A DNA stretch of 64,000 nt from Patescibacteria group bacterium (lineage in GTDB: Bacteria; Patescibacteriota; Gracilibacteria; Peribacterales; Peribacteraceae): positions 62,001 through 126,000 of the forward strand of contig JAHIYH010000031.1 in assembly GCA_018814875.1 (NCBI GenBank), given 5' to 3'. The translations under genes and the position numbers were made by a program. Below are positions 36,852 to 45,734 of this stretch, one piece after another (the first letter of the stretch is position 1; each line of letters begins with the position of its first letter). Below the pieces are notes generated by a model. It was given only the letters and a program-made list of their open reading frames with translations, was not told the origin of the DNA and did not search any database.

Positions 36852-38009
36852 ATGAAATCTATTCTCCTCATTAGTCCTTACTGGAAAGAAGACCACCGTT
36901 GGATGGTTAGCTCTGTAAAGCTTGCCGATCTTTGGCAACAGATAGGGTATCGTGTGGTTGTGGTGTGCATGGGGAATCAACCATCAACCATCAACCATCA
37001 ACCATCAACAAAAAACAGCCGTTTGCACATTGAGCAAGTTTCTGACACGTTAGAAATACATCGTATGAAAGACATCTTTATTCCAGATCCGTGGAACTAC
37101 GGGATTGCTTTTGGTTTTACAGGTTACGTGCGTAAGCTAATCAAGAAGGAGAAGCCAGATATCATAATTGCAAATAAGCTTTTGTTCTGGACGACACTCT
37201 CCGTTATTTCTTTGAGATTGACCGGTCATAAAGTTCTTGTGCTGACTGATGCTTTAGTAGGAATTACATGGTGGCCGCGGAATCTGGTTCCTAAGATTTG
37301 TGCGGCGATTTATGCGTGGACATTCGGGTGGTTGATTCTGTTGTGTGCGAAGAGAGTGGGTACGTTCCATCCTCAAAATCCCTCTATACTAAAGAAGTTG
37401 GGTATTGCGAAGAAGGTGGAGGTTATTCCTACTGGAATAGATTCCAGTAAGTTCCAAGTTCCAAGTTCCAAGTTCCAAAATGAAGATATCACTGTGACGT
37501 ATGTGGGTCGTCTTGAATCTGTAAAAGGTGTTGATGATTTTGTAGCTGCAGCTGCTTCTGTAAAAAAAGATTTTCCTAGTTTGAATGTACAAGTAGTTGG
37601 TTGGTATAAAGAAGGACATCCGATAGTTGAAAAGTATCAACAAGTTGTTAGCTTCACAGGTTTGCGCGATGACGTTGCGAATATTTTGAGTAAAACTGAC
37701 ATCTTTGTACTCCCAAGTTATTCCGAAGGATTAAGCAATGCGCTGATGGAGGCAATGGCTTCGGGATGTGCATGCATTGCGACCGAAGTGGGAGGGAATC
37801 GGTTCCTAATTCAAAACGGAGTCTCTGGATTCCTTTTTACGCCGGGAGATCGCGATGCACTTAAGGCACATTTGCGTCGTCTTATAGAAGATGAAGGTAA
37901 GCGAAAGGCTCTGGGTGAGGCGGCACGTAAGCGGATAGAAGAAGAATTTGATTGGAAGGTAGTGGGAGAGAAGTATAAAAAACTCTTTAACAACTTTTTA
38001 GCTTTATGA
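36852..38009 (+). CDS. Glycosyltransferase family 4
   Basis: VTYVGRLESVKGVDDFVAAAA..., FVLPSYSEGLSNALMEAMASGCACIATEVGGN. Confidence 0.92.
   Translation: MKSILLISPYWKEDHRWMVSSVKLADLWQQIGYRVVVVCMGNQPSTINHQPSTKNSRLHIEQVSDTLEIHRMKDIFIPDPWNYGIAFGFTGYVRKLIKKEKPDIIIANKLLFWTTLSVISLRLTGHKVLVLTDALVGITWWPRNLVPKICAAIYAWTFGWLILLCAKRVGTFHPQNPSILKKLGIAKKVEVIPTGIDSSKFQVPSSKFQNEDITVTYVGRLESVKGVDDFVAAAASVKKDFPSLNVQVVGWYKEGHPIVEKYQQVVSFTGLRDDVANILSKTDIFVLPSYSEGLSNALMEAMASGCACIATEVGGNRFLIQNGVSGFLFTPGDRDALKAHLRRLIEDEGKRKALGEAARKRIEEEFDWKVVGEKYKKLFNNFLAL
36975..37013 (+). repeat. CAACCATCAACCATC-word repeat inside GT4 CDS
   Basis: atcaaccatcaaccatcaaccatcaaccatcaac, encodes NQPSTINHQPST. Confidence 0.7.
37449..37479 (+). 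repeat. AAGTTCCAAG-word repeat (F1) inside GT4 CDS
   Basis: aagttccaagttccaagttccaagttccaa, encodes SKFQVPSSKFQ. Confidence 0.8.
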
Positions 38010-39136
38010 AGCCTAAGATTGTCATTCTCTCGGCGTTTCTTACTCCCTTTCGTAGCGGTGCCGAAGCTTGTGCAGAGGAAGTTCCTTTGGCGCTCAAAGA
38101 TCAATATGACTTTACGATTGTAACTGCTCGGTTAAAGAAGAGCTTACCTAAGAAAGATATGTTGCAAGGAGCGATTCCGATTGTGCGTGTGGGCTTTGGG
38201 TTCCCACCTACGCGCCTGCTTCGTGGTTTAGGATTCAATGAGCAGGCAGCGCTTCGGTGGGCAGGCGGGTTCGATAAATGGTTATTCCCATTCTTGGCTC
38301 CACTTGCAGTTAGAAAACTCAAGCCGGATGTTATTCATGCAGTTCTTGAATCGTTTGCTGGAATGGCGATGGTGTTTTGTTCATTCGTTCTTCCAAGAAC
38401 TAAGCGAATGCTGACATGTCAGAGTACCAATACAAAAATTTATCTCAGAGAGATGCACAAGGCAGCACACAAAATCACCTGTATCAGTTCTGAGCTTGTT
38501 AAGCGTGCGAAAAAATTCAAGCGTGATGATGCCGTTCTTATTCCCAATGGAATCAACCTTAAAGAAATTACTGATATGAATAATTGGTATGAAAAAGTTC
38601 CTGGAAGGATCCTATTTGTAGGAAGACTAAGAAAGATGAAAGGAATTGATACGCTATTGGAAGCTATCAAGATTATTAAGAAAGAAGATTTTCAGTTACA
38701 CATAGTTGGTGATGGGCCTCTTCGTAAATCTTTAGAGGAGTTAGCCGAAGATCTGGATGTAAAAAACCGTGTGAAATTCCTCGGGTACATTCCTGCTCCA
38801 GATGTGTATAAAGAATTCGCTCAGGCAGAGATTTTCTGCGGACTTTCGCGTCATGAGGCTATGGGGAATGTGTTCCTAGAAGCACAGGCTGCAGGATGTG
38901 CAGTGGTGGGAACAAATATAGAAGGTATTCCGGATATTGTAAAAGATGGGAAGACGGGGATTCTGGTTGCTCCTGACGATGCAAATGCAGCGTCGATGGC
39001 AATAACAAAATTACTTGTTGATTCGAATTTGAGGTCTAGGCTTACTGAAGCTGGGCAGTCGTATGTTCGCAACTTCGATTGGTATCGTATTGCTGAGGAA
39101 TATGCGAAGGTTTACAATGAATTGTATGGAAGGTGA
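38006..39136 (+). CDS. Glycosyltransferase family 4
   Basis: RILFVGRLRKMKGIDTLLEAI..., CGLSRHEAMGNVFLEAQAAGCAVVGTNIEGIPDIV. Confidence 0.92.
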   Translation: MKPKIVILSAFLTPFRSGAEACAEEVPLALKDQYDFTIVTARLKKSLPKKDMLQGAIPIVRVGFGFPPTRLLRGLGFNEQAALRWAGGFDKWLFPFLAPLAVRKLKPDVIHAVLESFAGMAMVFCSFVLPRTKRMLTCQSTNTKIYLREMHKAAHKITCISSELVKRAKKFKRDDAVLIPNGINLKEITDMNNWYEKVPGRILFVGRLRKMKGIDTLLEAIKIIKKEDFQLHIVGDGPLRKSLEELAEDLDVKNRVKFLGYIPAPDVYKEFAQAEIFCGLSRHEAMGNVFLEAQAAGCAVVGTNIEGIPDIVKDGKTGILVAPDDANAASMAITKLLVDSNLRSRLTEAGQSYVRNFDWYRIAEEYAKVYNELYGR

Positions 39137-39446
39137 ATCAAAAGCTGCTATTGATGCTTGGCGACAGCGTGATGCACAGATTCAAGGAAGGTTTGATGAA
39201 TCTGGATTCCTAATAAGGGCACCAAAGCTCAATCGGTACAGAGATCATCTTCTTGCAGGGATTGCTGTTGGTGCATTGCCGATGGAAGGTAGAAATGTTT
39301 ACCATGAAGACTTAGAAGAGTTAGCTACATTAGATCATGATGCAATTGCTGCTCCGGGTTCTGTCATTGGTATTGGTTTGCAATCCGCTTTTGTCAGAAG
39401 AGGAATGACAAAACTTCTTATGGACGTTCAGGCAGGAAATTTGTAG
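39126..39446 (+). CDS. Hypothetical protein
   Basis: ORF overlapping the end of the previous GT by a few bases. Confidence 0.45.
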   Translation: MEGESKAAIDAWRQRDAQIQGRFDESGFLIRAPKLNRYRDHLLAGIAVGALPMEGRNVYHEDLEELATLDHDAIAAPGSVIGIGLQSAFVRRGMTKLLMDVQAGNL

Positions 39447-39463
39447 AGGAAGATACAGAGTAG

Positions 39464-40168
39464 CTATTTTCTCTCGCGAACCAACTCAGCAGCCCTAAAC
39501 AAACTCTCAAATGTCCCCGCATCGATCCATTCTTCGCTTAGTTTGGTGCATGTGAGTTCGCTTTGTTCCATATACCATCTTGCAACGTCAGTGATTTCCA
39601 ATTCTCCTCTGCCGGAAGGTTTCATGTTTTTAATAACTTCAAAGCAACGATGATCAAAGAGGTAGCAACCAGTTTGGGCTAAGTTACTCTTGGGGCTTTC
39701 TGGCTTTTCTTCGATCGAGATAACTTTGTCGCCATCAACTTCTACTACACCAAAGCGTTCTGGATCAGAGACTTCTCTTAAGAACACATGTCCTCCATTC
39801 TCGAAGCTGGAAATCGCTGGAGTCATGTCATCAAAGAAAATATTGTCACCCAACAAAGCGCAGATGCTATCTCCCTCTGCAAACTCTTCCGCGAGTCCCA
39901 ATGCTTGTGCTATCCCCTCTGGCTTATCTTGTACCTTGAAGGTGAACTCACAATCGAACCGCGAGCCGGAGCCGAGGAACTCAGCGATCTGATCCATATG
40001 CTCTGTGCCTGTAATCACTGCAATCTCCTTAATTCCAGCATCAAGTAGAACCTGAAGAGGGAATAGCAAAAGTGGTTTATCGTAGACAGGAAGCAAACTT
40101 TTGTTCGTCACGTCCGTAAGAGGACGTAGCCTAGATCCTGTGCCGCCGCATATTAAAACTCCTTTCAT
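39464..40168 (-). CDS. rmlA: Sugar nucleotidyltransferase (glucose-1-phosphate thymidylyltransferase-like)
   Basis: MKGVLICGGTGSRLRPLTDVTNKSLLPVYDKPLLLFPLQVLLDAGI, ALLGDNIF. Confidence 0.9.
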   Translation of the reverse strand: MKGVLICGGTGSRLRPLTDVTNKSLLPVYDKPLLLFPLQVLLDAGIKEIAVITGTEHMDQIAEFLGSGSRFDCEFTFKVQDKPEGIAQALGLAEEFAEGDSICALLGDNIFFDDMTPAISSFENGGHVFLREVSDPERFGVVEVDGDKVISIEEKPESPKSNLAQTGCYLFDHRCFEVIKNMKPSGRGELEITDVARWYMEQSELTCTKLSEEWIDAGTFESLFRAAELVRERK

Positions 40169-40251
40169 GGCTTGATAGCTTATTAGTTTACTTGCACTGA
40201 GTAAATCGAAGTGTTGGCTTATTCGTGTAGATAGGAACAAAACCAACAACC

Positions 40252-40926
40252 TCAATTCTTTCTGGGTAGTGCAATCTCTTCGCATTTCAGAGCCCTGCAT
40301 ACACGTCGAGCGATTATGGGCCCCTGCTGCATGATGATCTGTGTCAATATTGGATCAGGTGTCTGTCTAGAATCTATATGAACCATAGGAACTCTACTTG
40401 AAAGTATTTTTTCTTCATTTAGAGTTTCTAATACTGCTGATAAGACTGCATAATAAAGATTACCTCTTACAACACCAGTTCGGTCTTCTACATCAGAAGA
40501 AAGCATGGCTGCGGCATTATGCATGTCTACCGCGGTTTTAGAAAAATCTGTTAGTGTTAAGATAATAGTATTTGTTTTTGTCATGCTCATTAGCCTCAAG
40601 AGTACATCTCTGTAAAGTCTTTCCGAATCGAGTAAACTTGTACCGCCTGGTGGGGGCTTAGGTAAAAGTTCTGTCCATGGAGCTCTGATATGATCATCGT
40701 TTGTTGTGTGATTTTCGATGTATCCAATTTGTTCACGCAAATCAAGAGGCACAGCAGAAAGGGTACCATCATGGCCAAACAAATTTAAACAAGAAATACG
40801 AAGGGTTAGTTGCCTGTAGCTTATTTGCTTTAGTATTTCACCAATATGAACTTCGCGCGGGGTCGTTATTTGCCCTTTACGTTTTGCCAGTGTTGCTTCT
40901 GTAAAGTATGAGTGGTCCAGTTTCAT
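40252..40926 (-). CDS. Hypothetical protein (224 aa)
   Basis: Long ORF, no recognised family. Confidence 0.55.
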   Translation of the reverse strand: MKLDHSYFTEATLAKRKGQITTPREVHIGEILKQISYRQLTLRISCLNLFGHDGTLSAVPLDLREQIGYIENHTTNDDHIRAPWTELLPKPPPGGTSLLDSERLYRDVLLRLMSMTKTNTIILTLTDFSKTAVDMHNAAAMLSSDVEDRTGVVRGNLYYAVLSAVLETLNEEKILSSRVPMVHIDSRQTPDPILTQIIMQQGPIIARRVCRALKCEEIALPRKN

Positions 40927-41020
40927 AGTAGCATGAAAACATTAAATATACTGATTAGTCAAATACATTCTTCTTCTATTAATTTGCTAATTTTTTCTAA
41001 ATTCTTGTTACTATAGGTGT

Positions 41021-41965
41021 ATGAATCTCCTCGTAACAGGAGCCGCCGGCTTCATTGGATCGCACTTCGTGCTGCGGCATATACAGGAACATCGTGATGA
41101 TCAGGTGATTGTGTTGGATCTACTCACGTATGTGGCGGATAAGTCGTACCTTGATCCCGTGGAGGGACAAATGCAATTCATACATGGTGATATCGCTGAT
41201 CAGACACTTGTCACTAAAATTATAAAAGATCACGCAATTGATGTGATTGTTGATTTCGCAGCAGAGACACATGTTGATAATTCCATCTCGGATGCTGCGC
41301 CATTTTTGCATACCAATGTTATTGGAGTTCAGAGTTTGATCGAAGCATGTAAAGCAAACCCCAAGATTCTTCTACTCCATGTTTCTACAGATGAGGTGTA
41401 CGGAGGACTTAAAGATGGGGAGCCAGCTTGTACTCCTCAAACTGCGCTTAACCCAGGTAATCCTTATTCTGCATCCAAGGCTGCGGGTGATCTTCTTATT
41501 CAAGCGGCAGTGAACACATATGGAATTCGAGCACGTATTACAAGATGTACCAACAACTACGGTCCACATCAGGCAGAGGAGAAGTTCCTACCAACCATTA
41601 TCCGAAGTGCACTTAAAGATGAGAAGATTCCTGTGTACGGAGAAGGGAAGCAAAAGCGCGATTGGTTATATGTAACTGATCACACGGATGCAGTGGAGGC
41701 AGTGCTCGAGAAAGGGGAGGATGGAAAGATATATCTGATTAGTGCAGACGGAGAACGTGAGAATATCGAAACTGCTAAAACGATGTTGGATGTGCTCGGC
41801 AAGCCTCACGATCTTATTTCCTTTGTAAAAGATCGCCTCGGACATGATTGGCGTTATGCATTAGATTCAAGTTCTATAAAAGAACTCGGGTGGGAACCCA
41901 AGGTAAGTTTTGAAGATGGAATTAAGAAGACGGTGGAGTGGTATCGGGGGAGATACACATCATAG
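41021..41965 (+). CDS. rmlB: dTDP-glucose 4,6-dehydratase-like SDR
   Basis: MNLLVTGAAGFIGSHFV, AAETHVDNSI, HVSTDEVYG, YSASKAAGDLL, TRCTNNYGPHQ. Confidence 0.93.
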   Translation: MNLLVTGAAGFIGSHFVLRHIQEHRDDQVIVLDLLTYVADKSYLDPVEGQMQFIHGDIADQTLVTKIIKDHAIDVIVDFAAETHVDNSISDAAPFLHTNVIGVQSLIEACKANPKILLLHVSTDEVYGGLKDGEPACTPQTALNPGNPYSASKAAGDLLIQAAVNTYGIRARITRCTNNYGPHQAEEKFLPTIIRSALKDEKIPVYGEGKQKRDWLYVTDHTDAVEAVLEKGEDGKIYLISADGERENIETAKTMLDVLGKPHDLISFVKDRLGHDWRYALDSSSIKELGWEPKVSFEDGIKKTVEWYRGRYTS

Positions 41966-41969
41966 CCCT

Positions 41970-43112
41970 ATGAAAATTGTTCTAGCCACCGGCATCTATC
42001 CTCCTGATATTGGGGGACCAGCTACCTATGTTTCATTCTTGGCTGAGGAATTCTTGAGAGATGGGATTGAGGTTGTTGTAGTCACTTACGGTGTAAGTTC
42101 CAAGTTCCAACAGCCTTCGCCCAGCCGTCGCAAGGGCTATGGCTGGCGAGCAAGGCTACGGCCGTCAAGAGTTCCAAGTTCCAAGTGGGAGGTTGTGAGA
42201 GTAAAGAAAGGATTTTGTCCTGTAATGCGATGGTTTAGGTATGCGAAGGCTCTTAAGAAGGTAGGGCAGGATGCAGATATTGTTTATGCATTTTCGTCTG
42301 TGAGTTGTGGAGTTCCTCTTAAACTTGCTCGGTTGAAAAAGCCGAAGAAGATCTTAAGGCTAGGTGGAGACTTTGGATGGGAGCGCTATACGGATTGGGG
42401 AGGGAAGAAAAGCTTGAGAGAATGGCACGAGAAAAGTTTTTTAGTTTCTAGTTTTTGGTTTCTGGTTTATCGTTTCGTATTAAATACTTTTAATCATATT
42501 ATTTTCTCTACTAGGTTTCAGGAGGAAATATATGAGAATCATTTCACGAAGCTCCCTTATCATTCAATCATCGAGAACGCATTGCCGGAGGGTCGGTCTG
42601 AGATGCATGGGATGAATGCGCCCATTCGGCTTTTGTTCATGGGACGATTCGTGGCATTTAAAAACTTACAGACTCTTATAAAAGCTTTGGATAAGGTTGA
42701 TGCACGTATGACTATGGTTGGGGATGGTCCGATTAAGAAAAAGTTACAAAGTATCGCAAGTTCTAAGATTATTTTTGTCTCTCCTGTGAGTGGTGAAGAA
42801 AAGCAAAAGATTTTCCAAAGTCATGACCTGATGGTGATTCCATCTATTACAGAAATCAGTCCGAATGTTGCATTGGAAGCGAGGAGTGCAGGGCTTCCTG
42901 TGTTGCTAACGAGTGAAACAGGGCTCAGTTCAACTCTATCGGAAGGAATGATCCTAAAAGATATGAGAGGAGTAGATCAGATTGTCGCAGCGATCAAAGA
43001 TGTCCGTTCGAACTACACTCAGTACGCACAAAATGCTGCTCATCCATTGCAAAAGCGTGGATGGGACGTGGTGGCTCAGGAGCATTTGCTGCTTATTAAT
43101 CATATGGAATAG
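41970..43112 (+). CDS. Glycosyltransferase family 4 carrying in-frame repeat insertions
   Basis: MKIVLATGIYPPDIGGPATYVSFLAEEFL, RLLFMGRFVAFKNLQTLIKAL, PSITEISPNVALEARSAGLPVLLT. Confidence 0.88.
   Translation: MKIVLATGIYPPDIGGPATYVSFLAEEFLRDGIEVVVVTYGVSSKFQQPSPSRRKGYGWRARLRPSRVPSSKWEVVRVKKGFCPVMRWFRYAKALKKVGQDADIVYAFSSVSCGVPLKLARLKKPKKILRLGGDFGWERYTDWGGKKSLREWHEKSFLVSSFWFLVYRFVLNTFNHIIFSTRFQEEIYENHFTKLPYHSIIENALPEGRSEMHGMNAPIRLLFMGRFVAFKNLQTLIKALDKVDARMTMVGDGPIKKKLQSIASSKIIFVSPVSGEEKQKIFQSHDLMVIPSITEISPNVALEARSAGLPVLLTSETGLSSTLSEGMILKDMRGVDQIVAAIKDVRSNYTQYAQNAAHPLQKRGWDVVAQEHLLLINHME
42095..42186 (+). repeat. Composite F1 + CCTTCG core repeat inside GT4 CDS
   Basis: aagttccaagttccaacagccttcgcccagccgtcgcaagggctatggctggcgagcaaggctacggccgtcaagagttccaagttccaag. 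Confidence 0.85.
42437..42472 (+). repeat. TTAGTTTCTAG-word repeat (F2) inside the same GT4 CDS
   Basis: agttttttagtttctagtttttggtttctggttt, encodes SFLVSSFWFLV. Confidence 0.7.
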
Positions 43113-43113
43113 A

Positions 43114-43213
43114 GATAGCCCCAGCCCCAGCCCCAGCCCTAGCCCTAACCCCAGCCCTAGCCCTAACCCCAGCCCTAGCCCTAACCCCAGCCCTAGCCCT
43201 AACCCCAGCCCTT
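43114..43213. repeat. AGCCCC/AGCCCT/AACCCC hexamer array (F7, C-rich on +)
   Basis: agccccagccccagccccagccctagccctaaccccagccctagccctaacccc... Confidence 0.92.
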
Positions 43214-43233
43214 TGTTATTGTTCTATTAACTT

Positions 43234-44367
43234 ATGAAGCTCCTCATGATCTCCGGCGACAGATCCATTCTCCAGCGCAAGCAAGGGGCGTTTTGGTATA
43301 CGTTGCAGGAGCTGCGAAAGCATTTCGATCGTATAGATATTATATGCCCGCGCATTTCCAAATCTCATTCGAATGGAGATCAGGTAAAGCAAGGAGGTGA
43401 ATCTGGGCTTGTAGGTGGATCTGTATATTTTCATCCATGTCCGTGGCGGTTACTATTGCAACCGTTTTGGATTATTCGTCGTGGACGTGAGCTTGTTCGT
43501 AATCATAATCACGACGTGATGACTGTCCATGAATATCCGCCGTTCTACAACGGCATTGGTGCAGGGATGCTGGCAAAACATATTCACGTTCCTTATGCGC
43601 TCGAAGTACATCACCTTATTGGGTTTCCAAGATCAGCTTCTTTTAAAGAGTTTGTTGGGAAAATTCTCTCGTGGTTTTATCTACGAATAGATTCCATTGA
43701 TGCCAAGGCAGTACGTGCAGTAAATCAGACAGTGAAAGAACGACTCGTTAGATGGAAGATTCCCAAAAACAAAGTGCACGTAGTTCCTTCGTTCTATCTC
43801 GATCGTGAGATGCTTACATCTATTGAGCATCCCCCCATCATTTATGATGTTGCTTTCTGTGGACGTATTGTTGCAAATAAAGGGTTGCCCGAATTGATTA
43901 AGGCAATACACAAGCTTAATGGGGCTCGCTTGGTTGTAATCGGAGATGGTCCTATGCGAACAAGGTACGAAGATCTAGCGCGCTCGCTTGATTTGCAGAA
44001 CCATGTGACGTTCCTTGGATGGCTTCCGAATTTAGAGGCTGTTATGGGGGCTATTGCGAGTGCCACAATTTTTGTGATGTGTTCGAAGAGCGAAGGGGGT
44101 CCTCGGAGTGTGCTGGAAGCAATGGCAATTGGGATGCCGGTGATTGCAACTCCTGTCGGTGTTGTGCCCGAGGTGATTAAAGACGGAGTAAATGGGATGA
44201 TTACAAGTGGAGACACGAAAGATTTGGTGGAGAAGATTCGTTTGCTCTTAAGTGATAGTGAAATGTGCGAGCGAATGGCCAAAGAGTCTCCAAAAATTCT
44301 CGACACTTTTGAGAGGAGGAAGCTGATTAAAGAATATGCGGACTTCCTTAAATCTCTCGCGAGATAA
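43234..44367 (+). CDS. Glycosyltransferase family 4
   Basis: DVAFCGRIVANKGLPELIKAIHKL, VMCSKSEGGPRSVLEAMAIGMPVIATPVGVVPEVI. Confidence 0.92.
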   Translation: MKLLMISGDRSILQRKQGAFWYTLQELRKHFDRIDIICPRISKSHSNGDQVKQGGESGLVGGSVYFHPCPWRLLLQPFWIIRRGRELVRNHNHDVMTVHEYPPFYNGIGAGMLAKHIHVPYALEVHHLIGFPRSASFKEFVGKILSWFYLRIDSIDAKAVRAVNQTVKERLVRWKIPKNKVHVVPSFYLDREMLTSIEHPPIIYDVAFCGRIVANKGLPELIKAIHKLNGARLVVIGDGPMRTRYEDLARSLDLQNHVTFLGWLPNLEAVMGAIASATIFVMCSKSEGGPRSVLEAMAIGMPVIATPVGVVPEVIKDGVNGMITSGDTKDLVEKIRLLLSDSEMCERMAKESPKILDTFERRKLIKEYADFLKSLAR

Positions 44368-44440
44368 GTTCCAAGAGACAAGTTCCAAGTTCCAATAAAG
44401 CTGGTTTGGCACTTGGCACTTGGCACTTGGCACTTCTATC
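44366..44440. repeat. AAGTTCCAAG-word inverted repeat (F1)
   Basis: agttccaagagacaagttccaagttcc ... ggcacttggcacttggcacttggcacttc. Confidence 0.85.
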
Positions 44441-44451
44441 ATATGCTTACA

Positions 44452-45459
44452 ATGAAGCTACTTATCATAACTCAAAAGGTTGATAGAACAGATCCCATTC
44501 TCGGATTCTTTCACCGCTGGCTAATTGAATTTTCTAAACATTGCGAAAAGGTAACAGTTATTGGACAGCTTGTAGGAGAGCATGATCTACCTGAGAACGT
44601 AGATGTGTATTCAATGGGCAAAGAGAAAGGTTACTCACGCCTGATGCAAATGCTAACGTTTTGGATTCTTCAATTGAAGTTGAGGAAAGAGTATGACGTT
44701 GTCTTTGTGCACATGACACCGATCTGGGTAGTACTAGGGTGGAAGACGTGGTTCCTGCTGCGTAAAAAGGTTTATCTCTGGTACGAGGCACGTGGTGGAG
44801 GATGGACACTTTCACTTGCAATCATGTGTGTTCGCAAGGCTTTCTCTGCTACTGAATATGGATTACCTCGAAAGTCGCGCAAGAGTGTAATCACTGGTCA
44901 CGGGATTGATACGGAGTTCTTTGCACCAACTCAAGATTATCAAAAAGGTTTGATTGTTACAGTTGGAAGAACAACAAGAACAAAGCATTTGGATATAATT
45001 ATTAGAGCATTTTCTCGTCTTCCTGAACATTGCCGACTCTTAATTGCTGGTGGACCTATTACAGAACATGATCAGGTAATTTTAAAAGAGCTAAAGGAAC
45101 TGATGAACGAGCTTGGCGTTACAGATCGTGTTGTCATTAAAATCATGAAGCACGAAGAGATATGTTCCTTGTTGCAAAGATCAGAGTTTACGATGCACGC
45201 ATGTGGTGGGGGCTTAGATAAAGCAGTGTTAGAAGCAATGGCATGTGGTTGTCCTGTGGTTTCATGCTCAAAAGCAACAGCATATGTGTTGCCAGAGAGG
45301 TTGATGTGTACGGAGGAGACGATGTGGGAGAAAGCCAATGAGATTCTTGGTCTGAGTTCAGAGGAGCGAGCAAGGCTTGGTGAGGATTTGCGAAGGCGAG
45401 TAGTTGAGGGACATAGTTTGGAGAAGTTGGTAGGAAGGTTGGTTAAAGAAATGGAGTAA
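44452..45459 (+). CDS. Glycosyltransferase family 4-like
   Basis: LIVTVGRTTRTKHLDIIIRAFSRLPEHCRLLIAGG, MHACGGGLDKAVLEAMACGCPVVSCSKATAYVLPE. Confidence 0.85.
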   Translation: MKLLIITQKVDRTDPILGFFHRWLIEFSKHCEKVTVIGQLVGEHDLPENVDVYSMGKEKGYSRLMQMLTFWILQLKLRKEYDVVFVHMTPIWVVLGWKTWFLLRKKVYLWYEARGGGWTLSLAIMCVRKAFSATEYGLPRKSRKSVITGHGIDTEFFAPTQDYQKGLIVTVGRTTRTKHLDIIIRAFSRLPEHCRLLIAGGPITEHDQVILKELKELMNELGVTDRVVIKIMKHEEICSLLQRSEFTMHACGGGLDKAVLEAMACGCPVVSCSKATAYVLPERLMCTEETMWEKANEILGLSSEERARLGEDLRRRVVEGHSLEKLVGRLVKEME

Positions 45460-45480
45460 ATTGGAGTTTTTAGTAATGTA

Positions 45481-45496
45481 CTATTCGTGCGAATAG
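45481..45496. promoter_or_regulatory. Palindrome CTATTCG-TG-CGAATAG
   Basis: Reverse-complement form of the palindrome at 16665/16720/17094. Confidence 0.5.
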
Positions 45497-45540
45497 TCCT
45501 CTTACAAATATTTTTTTGTATGAAGATTGAACCATTGGTA

Positions 45541-45556
45541 CCTTTCGTGCGAAAGG
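45541..45556. promoter_or_regulatory. Palindrome CCTTTCG-TG-CGAAAGG
   Basis: Variant-arm member of the same palindrome architecture. Confidence 0.4.
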
Positions 45557-45690
45557 TATAAGAGGTTTCTCTTTCGGAAAAGATTGTGGAGAGGTTGGTG
45601 GGGGAGATGAGGAAAACTTCAGTTAGCGTTTAAATATAAGAAGTAAATGCGCACATACTTCTAACTCATAAAATCATTTGATTATGGTTA

Positions 45691-45708
45691 ACTAGTTGTG
45701 CAACTAGT
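45691..45708. promoter_or_regulatory. Palindrome ACTAGTTG-TG-CAACTAGT
   Basis: Perfect 8-2-8 palindrome. Confidence 0.4.
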
Positions 45709-45734
45709 TGATTACTATTTGAAGGGAAATTTCT

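Noticed and set aside
43842-44426. 194-aa minus-strand ORF
   Set aside because: Antisense to a clear GT4 gene and partly repeat-encoded.
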